Below are positions 1 to 13,500 of a stretch of DNA of 64,000 bases, one piece after another. Below the pieces are notes generated by a model. It did no database searches. It was not told the DNA's origin and worked only from the letters and a program-made list of their open reading frames with translations. The stretch lies in the NCBI GenBank assembly GCA_036971475.1, contig JBAIZL010000003.1, positions 103,878,233 to 103,942,232 of the forward strand. Direction: 5' to 3'. The stretch's first letter is position 1. Each line of letters starts with the position of its first letter. Source of the DNA: Prosapia bicincta (lineage: Eukaryota; Arthropoda; Insecta; Hemiptera; Cercopidae). A program made the position numbers and the translations under genes.

Positions 1-135
1 ACACTCCGATATTTAACAACTGGGAGGTCGTTGGAAGATTTAAAGTTTAGTGCTGCCATATCTCCGCAACAGTTATCATCAATTATACCAGAAACTTGTG
101 AAGCGATTTATAGCACTCTGAAAGAATATATAAAG
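1..135 (+). pseudogene. PIF/Harbinger (HARBI1-like) transposase fragment
   Basis: Frame 1 is open from the window edge and reads TLRYLTTGRSLEDLKF, then SIIPETCEAIYSTLKEYIK. This is the typical region of HARBI1/PIF-Harbinger transposases just before the DDE core (LRYLATG...; IIPEVCxAIY). The open frame stops exactly at a good splice donor, AAAG|GTAAGT at 136, so it may be an exon of an intron-containing HARBI1-like gene, or of a domesticated relative. The expected next segment (WNFPNCIGAIDGKH-like, carrying the first catalytic Asp) was not found downstream. It is therefore either a truncated copy or one exon of a gene that begins left of the window. Family assignment rests on motif memory; function is not inferable. 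Confidence 0.6.
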
Positions 136-410
136 GTAAGTAAAAACGTTCCTTCATGACATTATATAAGACTATCCTGTCCAAATATTTATTATTTTTT
201 CTTAATATTCTCATCCTTTTAGATTTTCTCCCCTACCATTATTATACCATATCATTGCGCTGAAGAAATCTAAATATCATATTTTGACTTTTCCTTGTTA
301 TTCATTTATTGTAAATATCCCAGGGTGGGCAGCAATCATTGTATTTTTTTCTTTTTGTATACTGTAATGTATATATCTGCCATAAAATTGATCGTGTCGG
401 TTGGCCGACA

Positions 411-613
411 ACGCTACACACGTGCCAACCCGACAAATTTCTAGGGTGGGGGAGTCAGCTGTCGGGATATCACGTTGACCCAACCAGATCGGTTAGCCCG
501 ACTGTCAGGTACAACCTTTTCTGTCGGCCGACAAGCCTACACACTGACCAACCGTCGGGTCCAACATTGTTGGACACGACAGTTGGGTGGTTTTGTCGGG
601 ACGTGTGTAGCGG
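411..613. repeat. CpG-rich MITE-like dyad element
   Basis: About 200 bp of GC- and CpG-rich sequence in an otherwise AT-rich region. The ends are imperfect inverted copies: CGCTACACACGTG...CCGACAAA at 412-437 and the complement of TTTTGTCGGGACGTGTGTAGCG at 591-612. The inside contains several more GTCGG/CCGAC dyads. It may be the end region of a DNA transposon, possibly Harbinger-type given the neighbouring fragment, but no clear target duplication was identified. The overlapping open frames at 339-792 look like chance translations of this repeat. Confidence 0.45.
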
Positions 614-2649
614 GTTTAAATGAACAAACACGGCACAGATCACACATACTCTTCGATCACATCACTTCTAACTTTCAAAAATTGGTACCAAAGAAGCACA
701 ACTACAGCAATCTTGAGAACAAAAACGTTTCCTCCAAATGTAAGTTAATAGTTCAACAACCGTTAGTTAACAAAAAGTCTGGTCTCAAGTAATATCAAAG
801 TGTAATAAGTAAAAAAGTAAAATTAAGATAGAAAATTTGTTTAATCCATGAAGGATCTAATTGGATGCAAGTTCTGGCAATTAGTTGTTGCAAATTGATT
901 TGTCATGTCAATTGAGTTGTATTTTGCCACACAAATTTTCTCATGTATAAAGAATTAAATATTTTATTATTTATAAGGGTGAGATTTTTTATTCATCATT
1001 TTGACCACCTTACTTAATTTTTTTATTATTATTTATAATAGTTATTGTAAAAACAATAAAATGTTACTCACAGTTTGTAGCTTATAACTCATAGCTTATA
1101 GGCTCTCAGTAAAAATTTTTATTTCCGATGTACACAAAAATTCACTGTTTTTAAAAAGTTTTTTCATATATTTATATGAATTATTTAATTTAGAATTTTA
1201 TTTTACTGGGTTTAAAAATTAAAAGCCCTCTTTGTGTACATATATTACAACTTAACAATATCACTACACTCACTTTCACTCTCTCGCAATAAATAGTCCA
1301 TCTTGGACAACTGGAGATTTTCTATTTTTACAAAGTAATATGACTCATAAACAACAAGCTCCTGGGCAGTATTGAAACTTTAATGAGCAAGATCTCCAGT
1401 TGACATAAATGTTGAAAGTTTTAATACCTTTAAAATGTTTATTTTGACAAAAGGTCAAATTATAGATTATAAATAACTTTTTTTATCTGTGGTGTAGGTT
1501 TCGAGAAGTTGATTTTAGTCTTGTATGTGAAATATCACTATGGATAAAATCTCTTACAGAATCAACAAAAATTCATGTTGGCCTAAGCATGTCATACTAA
1601 CCAGAGGCAAAGTTTTGTTAGGACCGTCTGAGCTCATATGTAAAGCAAAACTTTCGAGAATATGTCAATAACATTGAAAAGGATTTTGTAAAAAAATTAG
1701 AAAATGAGAATAGTGTCTTAAACCTATTTGTATTTGTCTCCAAGACAACATGAGTTAACTTTTAGTTTTAAACGTTTTGAAATTTGCTGGGAATTTATCC
1801 TCTATCTAATTCTTGACCACACCTCCCTTTTATTCAATATAGGTTGTATGTTCGGTTAGCAAGTGCGATATTTGTTTATTGAGACCTTTGTTTTTGTTTG
1901 TTCTCTGTGAGATGACACCTTATGAAGTGTCTTGTTGCCCAGTTTTGTTGTGTTATGTGGTAGATGGTTATGTGTCTGTGTTGTAAATGGTTTCATTTAA
2001 AATGATATTTCTATAACAAATTTAACTAACAAATATTTAATTTCATATGTATGTTGTATATGGTTCTATATGAAGTGACAAAAGTTCAAATGACTATTTG
2101 TGAAATAATTTGCATTTAAAAAGACAATGATGGCTACTATGTTTTTGTTACAGGGTTATTATTGAAATTTTAGTATATAGATAGCATGGTGTAAAAACTA
2201 AGGGGAACTCTTTTAAGATATGGTTTTACAATAATAATGAGCATACTACTCATGATTCCATCATTACAATAAGCTTTGAATGCCAACTTTACAGCCCCAC
2301 CTAGTTGAGGACATTTTTGGTGAAATGATTCCATTTGTTTAGAACCTCAAGGAGCACTTTATAGGCAGATTTGTGCATATCCCTAAAAAAGTAACAGACT
2401 TTAAATATTCCAAGTATTACCAGTTTATGGTTCTGGAGTATCAGGAAAAGGCATATGCAATGTATCTAAAATGATCAAGAGAAAAAACACTTAAGACATC
2501 TACTTAGAGTTATTTCATTGCTTTACTTTGAGTAAATAAAGTTTATGTTTGAGGTTTTTTGTAGTTTTCAAAATTAAATTAGGGTTGTCTAAAGTAGTCA
2601 GGAAAATGCTTATTAATAATTATTGAAGAATAAGCCTATCAATCTAGGA
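614..2649. other. AT-rich stretch, no gene seen
   Basis: No exon with splice sites, conserved protein segment or structured repeat was recognised on either strand. The expected N-terminal exon of the PH-FYVE gene was looked for here and not found. Confidence 0.5.
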
Positions 2650-3174
2650 TTAACCCTTTGATTAACACTCAGGTTCCAGTGCAAGAGATCCTGCAACGGC
2701 CACCGGAAGCATTCTCGTATGTCACGTAAACCATTGCCATATGTTTACGATTTGTTTTCCTGTATATTGTGTTGTATTCTAGGTTAAATATTTTCAACTA
2801 TCTGGACAGTAAATACTACATAGAGTACATAGTCACCATTTATTTGTGTCCAAAGTCTATGATTTTTCCTTTGTGTTTACAGATCGTTTAGATCTGCACT
2901 ATTTGTGCGGTATTTTACAAAAAAAACATTAAAAATAGACAATTTTTAGCAAAGAAATTATCAGTAAATGTAAGGTAAAATTTGGTTTAACATGGAAAAA
3001 TAAGTAAATAAATAAAAAATAATGAAAAATATTACAAATATTACTATAGATTAAAACATTAGAGAAAAATAAATAAAAAAATTTAAAAAAAAGAAAAACT
3101 TGAAAATCTTTCAGAAATATGTAGCTTTTATGGGCCATATCAGGGCAGGCACAAGTTGTTAAACAAAAGGTTAA
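2650..3174. mobile_element. piggyBac-like non-autonomous element (MITE)
   Basis: Bounded by TTAA at 2650-2653 and 3171-3174. The ends are near-inverted: left CCCTTTGATTAACA, right reverse complement CCTTTTGTTTAACA. TTAA target sites with CCYTTT-type termini are characteristic of piggyBac elements. The interior is AT-rich with no transposase reading frame. Confidence 0.45.
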
Positions 3175-3981
3175 AACAACAGAAATATTAAAAAAGCACT
3201 ATCATATAATACAATAATCCGTCTCTACCAAAGTAGGACAACAGTCATAATTATTCTAAAGTAATCGGTATAGAAAGGGACACTATTAGAAATATTTTGG
3301 AACACTATTTGAATTATTACAAAGAATGCTACTAACCACAATCACATAACTTAAGAGATTTAACAAAATAATAAATATAATACATTAAAGAAAATGAGAC
3401 TGATGATTGTTTGAACATGTAAAAAGATTGTGTCAAAGTATAGCAATTTTTTAACAAAATAACGAATTTTAATACAATACTAGATTGAAATGGTTTTACA
3501 AATACCAAATGTTTGCATAGGGGAAAATGAATCTAGAAGACATATATAACAGGAAAATCTTCAAAAACATATTCCAAAAATTGATATTTATGGAGGAAAG
3601 CCAGAGAAAGAGAAATCAGATGAATGAAATACAGAAACCATGTATTGACAGTGAATGCTTTGGAGCCACATCTCACCAGTTTAAATCCTTTTTGAATTGT
3701 ATTTGTTAAGTTGTTAATCGCAAGTGTTATGAGTACTGATATGACAACATCTCTGCTAAAATCAGTATGCTTTAACAACAATTATGGAGTAAGTCATAAC
3801 AAAATTTTACAGAATTATCAGAATAAAAACTAAATTTAGGTAAAAAACTGTCTAAAATTTTAAATTTATCTTGTGGTTGAAGCCATCTAGTCTTTTTTCC
3901 TAGCTTTACAAATTACAGTAATTTCATATTTTAATAAAAAGATTAAGTTTATGTAATACTAAAACATTTAAAATATTTCAG
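3175..3981. other. AT-rich intron upstream of PH-FYVE exon
   Basis: Nothing recognisable apart from short chance open frames. It ends in the splice acceptor TTTCAG at 3976-3981, which defines the first visible PH-FYVE exon. Confidence 0.5.
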
Positions 3982-4119
3982 CCACTTGGAGTTCCAGGCA
4001 GAGTTCTCGTGGGGGAGGGAGTACTCACTAAAATATGTAGAAAAAAGCCAAAAGCTCGCCAGTTTTTTTTATTCAATGATATTCTTGTTTATGGAAATAT
4101 TGTAATAAATAAGAAAAAA
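3982..4119 (+). CDS. Plekhf2: PH-FYVE gene, exon A (PH domain start)
   Basis: 46 codons, phase 0 at both ends, between acceptor TTTCAG and donor AAA|GTAAGT. Encodes PH strands including GRVLVGEGVLTKICRKK and RQFFLFNDILVYGNIVI. Confidence 0.93.
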
Positions 4120-7100
4120 GTAAGTATGTAGTTATTTGCAATTATAATATTAATTTTTTTTTATAACATAGGTATGAATATGAACATTTTAGTAATTATG
4201 TTAGTTCTGGTAGACCTTTACATTTTTTAATTTATTTTTTTGGACTAGATAGGAGACTGACAGACATTCCTTGGTAATAACCCATGCTGTAATCTTGAAA
4301 TAAATAGACAGTAACACTAAAGCACTATAATAATGTTTTGGTGTTCATGTGTGTCTTTTAAGATTACAGACCAGACTGTTACCAAGATAAGTTCATTTTT
4401 ATTATTTTTTTAAAGTATAAAAACCACGGGGTGATATAAAAAATGGACATCTTAAATTCTGAGATAGTACCTCAAGAATGTTACTTGTAAGTCATCCATT
4501 ACATTTATGCAATAGTTTCTTTATCACTCCCTATTTAATCACCTAAATTTCCATATACCTTCTCATAATAGCTGTAAGATGATAATAGTTTCATTATCTT
4601 ACAACAAAAGAAAGTAAAAGTTTGAGTAATAGTCGAAGATCCGTTAGAAAAAAGTAGTTTGATCTAGATAAATGTCTAACTATTGTTAAAAGAGGAAATA
4701 ACATGAGTTAGAGAAATCTTGTTTAAGAATTCAGAAAGATTTGAGCCAGTATTTGATGGCTCATTTCTTGCCCCCTACTTTAAGCAGGTAGTTTGTGTTG
4801 GAATAAGTGGAAAATTGTATTTTATCTTACCTGTCAATCTAGTTTATATTTACCAATGCTGTTTTTAAATTTTGTGACCTGACATACCTCTTACATCAAA
4901 GAGGCTATTCATTCCTGTCAATGGGATTATTTATGCAAAATCGTTATTAAAACACTTTTCTTGAAAAGATTAGATTTAAAAATGAGTATTAGTATCAAAT
5001 GGAAGGTGAGTATTAAAAATAAGATGAACCATGAATTTTGCTTACATTTTTTTATAAATAAAATTTACCTACAAATGTTATAAATAATTTAAAGTTTACT
5101 TTAAAGACTAAATTATACAAAAAGGTTTTGCCTTGAGGCAAAAGCAGGTGCATAAGTTGCTTTTTAATTATGACTGCTTATCGCTTATGCTGAATACCCC
5201 TTTTATCTATTGTCTCATTATTTCAAGCATTAAAATAGTTTGTTCCTTATCTTTGCTTTCACTTTAAATAGTAATGTTATTGAATTTGATTTGTCGGGTC
5301 AGATTCATTGAATTCTGATTTATTCCATTTATTGACAGTTGCCTACCTAAATTTCATACCAATTTAATTAGATGAAGAGATATAAAACATAATATTCTTA
5401 AATAAACATATTTTTTTAAAATTTACACTGGTTTGTATTATTTGGGCAAAAAACCACTACTTACTGATTTATTTAGCAAACGCCTTTCACGCTAGGTCAG
5501 CGCATTTTTGAATGCTGTGAATTATTGAAAAGACTAATTTTATAAAAACCTCAAGATGTACAACACAAAAACTGCAATATTTTTTTAATATGCCCCAAAA
5601 TTATGCACTTAATTCTAAAATTAGTGTGTTCCATATTACGACTCAACTATAGGAAATTTATTATAAACAAATTTAGTTATTTTTATGTTATGAGTGCTAT
5701 AGGCACCTGCCATTGCTTATACTTGTGTAGAGGTACCGGATATTTTTTTCAAAACATATTTTGTGGCATCAAAATTTAAAACGTTATATCTGTGTTATTT
5801 TTGATTGATATCAACCTTTTTGATACTATTTGCAATTGCTATTACCAATACAATACTACATTTCATGGATAGTTGTGAGTAACAATCAAAGTTTGTAGGA
5901 GGTAGCTTTGAATATAGTAGTTCATGAATTGTGCTTTTTATTACAGTATAACAAACAACATATCATTCCACTTGAAGAAGTCAAACTAGAATCTTTGGAA
6001 GATGATGGCCGTAAGTATATTTTTATTTTTTACAGAATTTAAGGGGAAATAATTATTGTAGAATACTTATTTAATTTAGAATGAAAATATTTAAAAGAGT
6101 ATTATTTAAAAACTATGATTATAAAGTATGTGATTATTGTTTATAAACATTAGTCCTCTGAACGATACATAAAACCAATTTATTCACTAAAAAGGATTTT
6201 GAAACTTGAACATAAATTAAATTTTTAAGGTAAATCTTCTAGGATAACTTATCAATGAGTGTAATTTGTCTTTCATGAAGGTCATAATTTGTTTACAAAT
6301 AAATATTTATAAAAAGTTTAAATATTACACAAATACTCAAGAATTTATTTACAGAACTCAAAACCAACATGATTGATTACTAAATTAAAAAAAAATATGA
6401 TCAACTTTCAGGCCACCCTTACATTTGTTGAACTAGTTTGACAAGTGCAATTAGAGGGACTGGAAAAACACTACTGCGAAAAACCTGCCTCTAGGATAGA
6501 TATGTTAGTGAAATGAAAAACAAAAAAATTTAAATTTTTCAAATACATGTTAAAATGCATTAAAAATTTAGAAAAACCAAGAGATTTTTTAAAGTTGTTT
6601 TACTATTACCAAAATTTGTATAAATTAAACTGCTCTATTATAAAACCTGTAGAGAAAAGTTAAAAACACACAGAAACATTAAAATAGTCGAAACGTTTAT
6701 ATTTTTGATAGGGTAATAGTGCAAAAAACTCAAAACCTTTAGTTTACATGCATGCAATTGAAGCCTTAACATTTAAGCACTAACTGAATGCTAAAAATTT
6801 AATCGCTCTATAATACACTGTCCAAACCACAGCTCCCCTCCAAACCATACAATATTACAATATTGTACCTCCATCAAATTGAAAAATACAACATTGACTT
6901 ATGATGGGTTTGGAGTCTCAGACAAAACTATAGCACATATTGCTTTTCCTATGTAATGAGATTTTGGTAACTGAAGGTAAGCATTCGTATTTTACTTTAA
7001 AAAATTAACTAAATAAACAACAGGAAAAATTGCCAAAGGCATAGTACTTCAAAATCAGAGGTAGGAAGAAAGCCATATACTTCTACAACTTAAGATTGAT

Positions 7101-7524
7101 AAACAAAATTCTTATTATTGAAAAAGTTAACCTTCATTTTTTATTTATTTATTTATTTTTAAAAAATTTTTTTATTTAATTTTTTTTTCCCAAATAGCCT
7201 TATCTCTTCCCCTGACAGACTTATATAAACTATAATCACTCATATGCTCATGGAAACAATATATATATCTTTAATCTGTGCATCTGTGACATCTGATTTC
7301 TACTCTACACAATCTGTGATTACAATTATTTTATTTCATTCTCTCATATTTCTTTTTGTGTTTTCTCTTCGATTGACAAAGACCACTGTGTGGTTGAAAT
7401 ATATCATTGTTTAAGTGCTTTTATGTGTTTCTATTTCAAGACTACAGAGTGGACTCTTACCAAGGTAAGTCTGTCAGTCTCCTAGTCCAAAAATCTAAAT
7501 AATCTTTACCAACCAAAACTAACC

Positions 7525-7586
<62 letters not shown>

Positions 7587-10500
7587 GTTATTATTATTAC
7601 TTGTAAATAATTTTTTCCACCATTAAGCGGTTACTAATAAACTCCTATACAACAAATGCACGATGCTTACCAAGCCAAGCCATGATGCACAATAATGGCA
7701 TGTACACCACTTTCAAACAATACCCCACCACATCAGTGCTACCACTACAATTCACACAACAGTTTCTTTAAATTCAGGAGGTTTTATTCCCAGACCCTTT
7801 ATTAATAAAAACAAACTAGTACAACATACGTGAAATATCAAACATTTAGGAAAGTCAAGAGATTTTACAGGTTGTGTATTTGGTCCTAAACATTTATAAA
7901 TTATACTGCTATAATAAAAAAACTTTAAAAAAGGTTAGGAAAAAAACACCTAGAAATATTAAAACAGACAAAATGATTTACGTTTTATTAACACTAAAGG
8001 CTCAGAAATCCTCATTTTAATGCATATGGTAACTGGAGCTTGGTATGCTTTGTAATGCTTCAGCTAATATAAGGGAAATATAAACGAATGAAAAACATTG
8101 TATTTCATGAAATGATTTGCATTTCTTAAATGAAATGCATTTTGCTATTTAAACTAAAAATGTCTTGCTAAAAAAATTTTACAATCATGGTACTTTACAT
8201 CTATTTGCTAAGAAATTCACATAAACTTTTATTAGAAAAACTTGGTGTTGGAGCTTTTAATTTTAGTGCTAATGGAACCATTCTGTTACCTGCAATCAGT
8301 ACTTTTTGGGATGCTGGGTAAGTAGTTCTCCATGGCTTGTAAATGGTTGGAAATTTCTCCAAGTTTCATTTATCAGCTGTTCCACCTGATATGAACTTTG
8401 ATTAGATATCTGACATACACTCTTCTCAGTAAAGGTGGAGTTGTGAGAGTAGTTGAGGTCCAGTTGATTTTTTCTGGTGAAAAACTATACAAGTATATAT
8501 GATTTAACCCTTTCAGCCAAAGTCCTTTCAACGTATGTTTAACATATTGGCTGCAAACAAGTTTTCCAATAACTTTCAAATACAATTTTTGTTCTTGTAC
8601 TTTTTGTTTAAATAATGACAAAACATAATAATATTTTGTCTTCTAGTGTATTTATTCATTTAAACTAGTTTATTTTATAATGTCGTCGGACACCAATGAC
8701 AGTCATCACGCTACGTAAATATTTATACTTTGAGGGACCGAGTCGGTCATGTTGTTGGGCTTATACGCATTCTTCGTTCAAGGCCAATCTTCGAAATGAA
8801 TGTAAAATGCTAACATTTTTATTGTATTTTTTCAATATAAATTTAAGTATAAATATATACTAAAACATATTTTTACAATATTATAGATATATTTAAACAA
8901 TAATTATAACAACTAGTAGGATTCACTACTACTTTCTCACGTATTTTATAGATACACAATTTAAATTTTCAGATTAACTGCATTTTTGTTTGAAAATATT
9001 TTTCCTCAAATAATTAGATTGTAAATATAATCTGAACATTATTCTTACAATAATGTTTGTATGGTTTCAATACAAGTAGGTTTTAAATTAAGCGGTTTTT
9101 ACAAATTTTATATGAATTGGAGGAAGACATTTTAAATTAAAGTTTTTAGTATCTAATTTTTGAATTATTCAGTTATTTAGGTGAAATTTTTTTTAGAATC
9201 AAATCAAATGTAACACTATTCTAAAACTTTTGTAATTCTACAAAGAAGTGTAAATAAAAACTATTTCCTTCTAATATTTCCTTGTTTTTCTGAACTTTTA
9301 GTTTCCCAATAATTATAAGTCTTGCAAAAAAAATAATAAAAAAAGTTTCTGAACGCTAAGTTGCACAGAGGCTGTGTTGGACATCTCATATGGTTAAATA
9401 CATCATGAATGTGCCCGACACCCTTGTATGATGATCTTAAGTTAAGTCTACATTGTTGGTCATACGTAATCACTGCGGCCCTTTGTAAAAATACAGTGTC
9501 TGTCACCGGTGATCGCCATGGTATTCAATGTGTTAAAAGAGTTCCAACATTTGGTTGTAGCAGATTTTACATAAAAATGCCATATTTGTTACAAAAATGA
9601 ATGTTTTAGACTTTTCTCATGCTAATATTCTTGTGGAGAACTAATCTGTCACATTATTAATAATTTTTTAAATGTAAAAAAAATTAAAAATATAACTTCA
9701 CTACAGAGATCAAGTTGGATGTGTGGTACCTACTTCTACCCTTACATATATTTTGTCCGTTACGTATTCTCGCTATAAATAAGCCAAGATAGTTTTAAAT
9801 AGTGTACATTGTTAATAATTAAAATACAGTAAAACCTCTCTTATCCGGCTCAATGTGAATAACCACAACCCGATCCAGATAAGGCAGGAGCTAGGTAATG
9901 TGTACATTTGTACTACTTAATCGCAACCATTTTTATTGGTAGTAAATGTATGATTGTTTCAAGTATTTAAGTTACACTTATTGAAGATTGTAATTATATT
10001 TTAATAGCAATATAGAAATGTATGTACAATTTAGTTACATTCCCTTATCTATAGTTCCTTAACCCATTGAGGTTTACATGATAGCTCAGCTAGTCACACC
10101 AATTTATTAATAGCGGGTATAAAGGCCAGCCCAGCTAATCATGAATGTTGTCATTGTTTGATTGATTTGTTTGCTTCAAAAGAATTTATTTTCTGATATT
10201 TTTTGGTGTGAAAGATATGTCAGCACAAGACTAGATGTCTGTGCTGTCTGAGGGATATTTATCGACTCTTGAAACTGGCAGCATAAATAAAGAAAGATAT
10301 TTATGGATCATTGACCTTCTGTCAGACATCTAAACATAATAGAATGCTTCAGCAGTTTTTGTGCCACCTGTTTTTAAGTTGGGTAGTACACCAATCTGTA
10401 GAACACTAGAGGGGGGGGGGGCAAATGCTGGCCCGACAGCAAGGTGCTTTGCATAATAAAGACGCTTAGTTTATTTTCATATTATGTCGGGATGTGAGAG

Positions 10501-13500
10501 GTTTTACTGTACCATATGAGAGGCTTTATTGAGGAGCTTATACATTTTTGTTAAACAGAAACTTTGCAACAGCCACTTTCAATGCTCTAAAAGGTCATTG
10601 CTCTGAAATGTCACATCTATTTCTTAGAACTATACCTCAAATGGTGCTAAAGAATTGTAAATAGTGTAAACTTATCAGCAATGTTTATAATACTAATGTA
10701 TCAAGAGTTGACAATTGTTTTGTGAACAAATACTCTCCTACAAGCTGCCCTAGCAGTATCCTGAAAGGGACTTTTGTTCCATACAATTGTTTTTATTCAT
10801 GTTTGTAAACATAACATAGTATATTTTCATCTTTGTGTACAAATAAAACTCTGTAAGAAAATATGAATTTTTATCAACACACTTTTTTCTACAAGTTATT
10901 GGAGGTCAAATTCAAAACCGTTTTGAAAAAAATATATATTTTGGTAAATAAACATTTTTATTTTTTTTCCGGTAAGTTGGAATTTTAATGTTACTTACTT
11001 CTGAGTTAGTAGTAGGCTACTTTCTTCCTTGCTCTTATTTTGAGTACTGTACATTGGCAATTTTCCCCTCTGAGTTGGTAAGTAACATAACATTGGTCAC
11101 ATTCAGTTACTATACCAACTCTTGCAATCTTGGGAGCAGTAGGTGCTGTTATTCTGTCTGAGAACTCATACCTGTCATAAGTCAATGTTAAATTTTTCAA
11201 TTTGATGTGGCTACAATATCGTAGTATTGTATGCTTTGTAGGAGGACAAGTATTGTTGTTTTGAACTGTTGTGAGGACAGAGAGGTAGAGAGCATAGACG
11301 TTTTAGTTAGCACACATGTTAAATTCTATAAGATAAAGATTTTGAGTCTATTGCGCTAAACAAAATAAAAAACTTTGACTGTTTTTTGGCCTTTAAAAAC
11401 CTTTTATCTAGGCGTTTTTGTGATATTTCTTTTAAAAGGTTTTTACTATAGCAGTACAGTTTATATCATTTAGATACTAATAGAAAACTCTAAAATCTCT
11501 TGGTTTTCATAAATCTTTAAAATTGTAAGTACGTTACACTGGCTTTTTTAAAAATAGAATACTTTGTTTTTCAAATATTCAAAGTTTAAAAATGATATTT
11601 AAGTTAAATAATGATTATAGTAAACTCCTAAAAATTTGTTGTAAAGTTTCAGATAAATAATCATTTGTTTTAATATAGTTATACGCATTTATATTATGAC
11701 AAATAGATTCTATAAAAATCTAAATTAGGGAGCATAAACAAACCAATCAGGTTATCACTAAGAACAGACAGTAGTTAAGTAATTAAATATTTATTTATGT
11801 GCAGAACTGTTGACCTGTGCTACTTAATACAGCAAGAAGACATAAGTGAACAGTACTGACAGCATTTATAGCTTAAGTATCAAAGCTGTTACCATGTTTT
11901 TGTCATATTTTGAAAATTGCACTGAATGTTGATTTATAGATATTGTGCAAGAAATTTACAAACTTTGTCAGAAAAAAATGAATAATTAGTGAAGAAACAT
12001 TAAAAACGAAGGATTTTATGGTAATGCCTAAAATTTTTATTGTTAAAATAACCTAAAAATTATTTTTTTAGTTTTTTGGTAAATTTATAAATAAGTTAAT
12101 TGTTTGCATTTTGTTTCTGTAGGTTATTTTTTAGAGTAAACTTGTATAAAACTTATGCCATGGCATCTTTATGGATGTTAAACATCATTAAACTGTTATG
12201 GATAATTTATGAGAGTTTTGGCATAAATTAGTACGAAATGTCTGCTGTTGATGGTAAAGTTAAAAAACCTCTTACACTTGTGTAATATCTGACATAACCA
12301 CACTCACTGTTTTAGCATATTTAGATCTGTCAAAATATAGTAAAAATATGCCGCATAGTAACCTTTTTCTAAAACCTACAAATTAATTTAATTTGTTTCA
12401 GAATTTCGAAATGGTTGGTTAATTAGAACTGCTTCAAAATCATTTGCAGTATATGCGCTAACTTCTACAGAGAAACAAGAATGGATGGCACACATAAACA
12501 AATGTATACAGGATTTACTTAGAAAGAGTTAGTATGATTTTTACTCTTAAAAAATTTAATCAAATTAAATAGAAACATTTTCTGCTAGCACAGGGTCATA
12601 TAATTTAGGAGTTATACAATGTTATTACTGTGTGACAGTTGACCCACTGTGGATTAAATTCTTTGCATTTTATGGAGTGAAGCATCTAGTGACTAAGTAA
12701 GCCCATTGCTTTTTAATTATAGTTTCTCTTCTAATTTTTGTGTTTAATTTATTTCTTTAAATTTCAAGACACAGTTTACCTGTTTTAATTGCATAATATG
12801 TTTGAATAAATATTGATGTTTATTTGTTGTACAAAAATTAATGAAATAATTATTAAGTCAGCACTAAGTAGGATGACATACTGTGATATCAAAATAGCTG
12901 TTATTTATTAAAAAAATAAAAGTTAATGGGTGAAAATTGAAAATATTTTAAATTTCATTTTATTCTAAGGATTTCTTTATTTTTTGTTGTAATTATGATA
13001 GTTATAAATGATTTTTATTCTAAAAAAATGTATTTTGTCAAAGGTGGTAAAAAGGCTGTGGAGGAACATGCCGCAGTGTGGGTGCCAGACTCTGAGGCTG
13101 CCGTGTGTATGCACTGCAAGAAAAACCAGTTTACTGTTCTCAATAGAAGAGTATGTATATATTGTAGTTTCCCAAGAAATAAAATAGTTAATTTAATGGT
13201 CACATATCACCAGTAAGGAAATACACAATATGTTAAAATCTTAAAATTACAGAAGTCAAGTAAATAATAAAGGAACTAAATTATATTTTTTTAAATATAT
13301 TTCGTTTTACATAACAGTTTAAATGTCTTGTCAAATTGTGTGATATTTAAGATAGTTTTACTTTAACTATAACAAATAATTTGTTAAAAAAATTTTCTAT
13401 ATGTTACTAGACATTATTAAGTAACAGAAATGAGTTTTTGTTTTTTAACAAAATTTCAAAAATATAAAAATATTTTTTAAAAAATATTTTGTATTCAGTA

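Noticed and set aside
2700..2760. PVQEILQRPPEAFSYV read between possible splice sites as an exon
   Set aside because: Lies inside the piggyBac-like MITE, ends at a stop and has no phase partner.
3527..3709. DSECFGATSHQ in a + frame recalls the Phafin N-terminal VENCFG.SGQ just before exon A
   Set aside because: No splice donor follows it and the sequence upstream does not match the family; judged coincidence.
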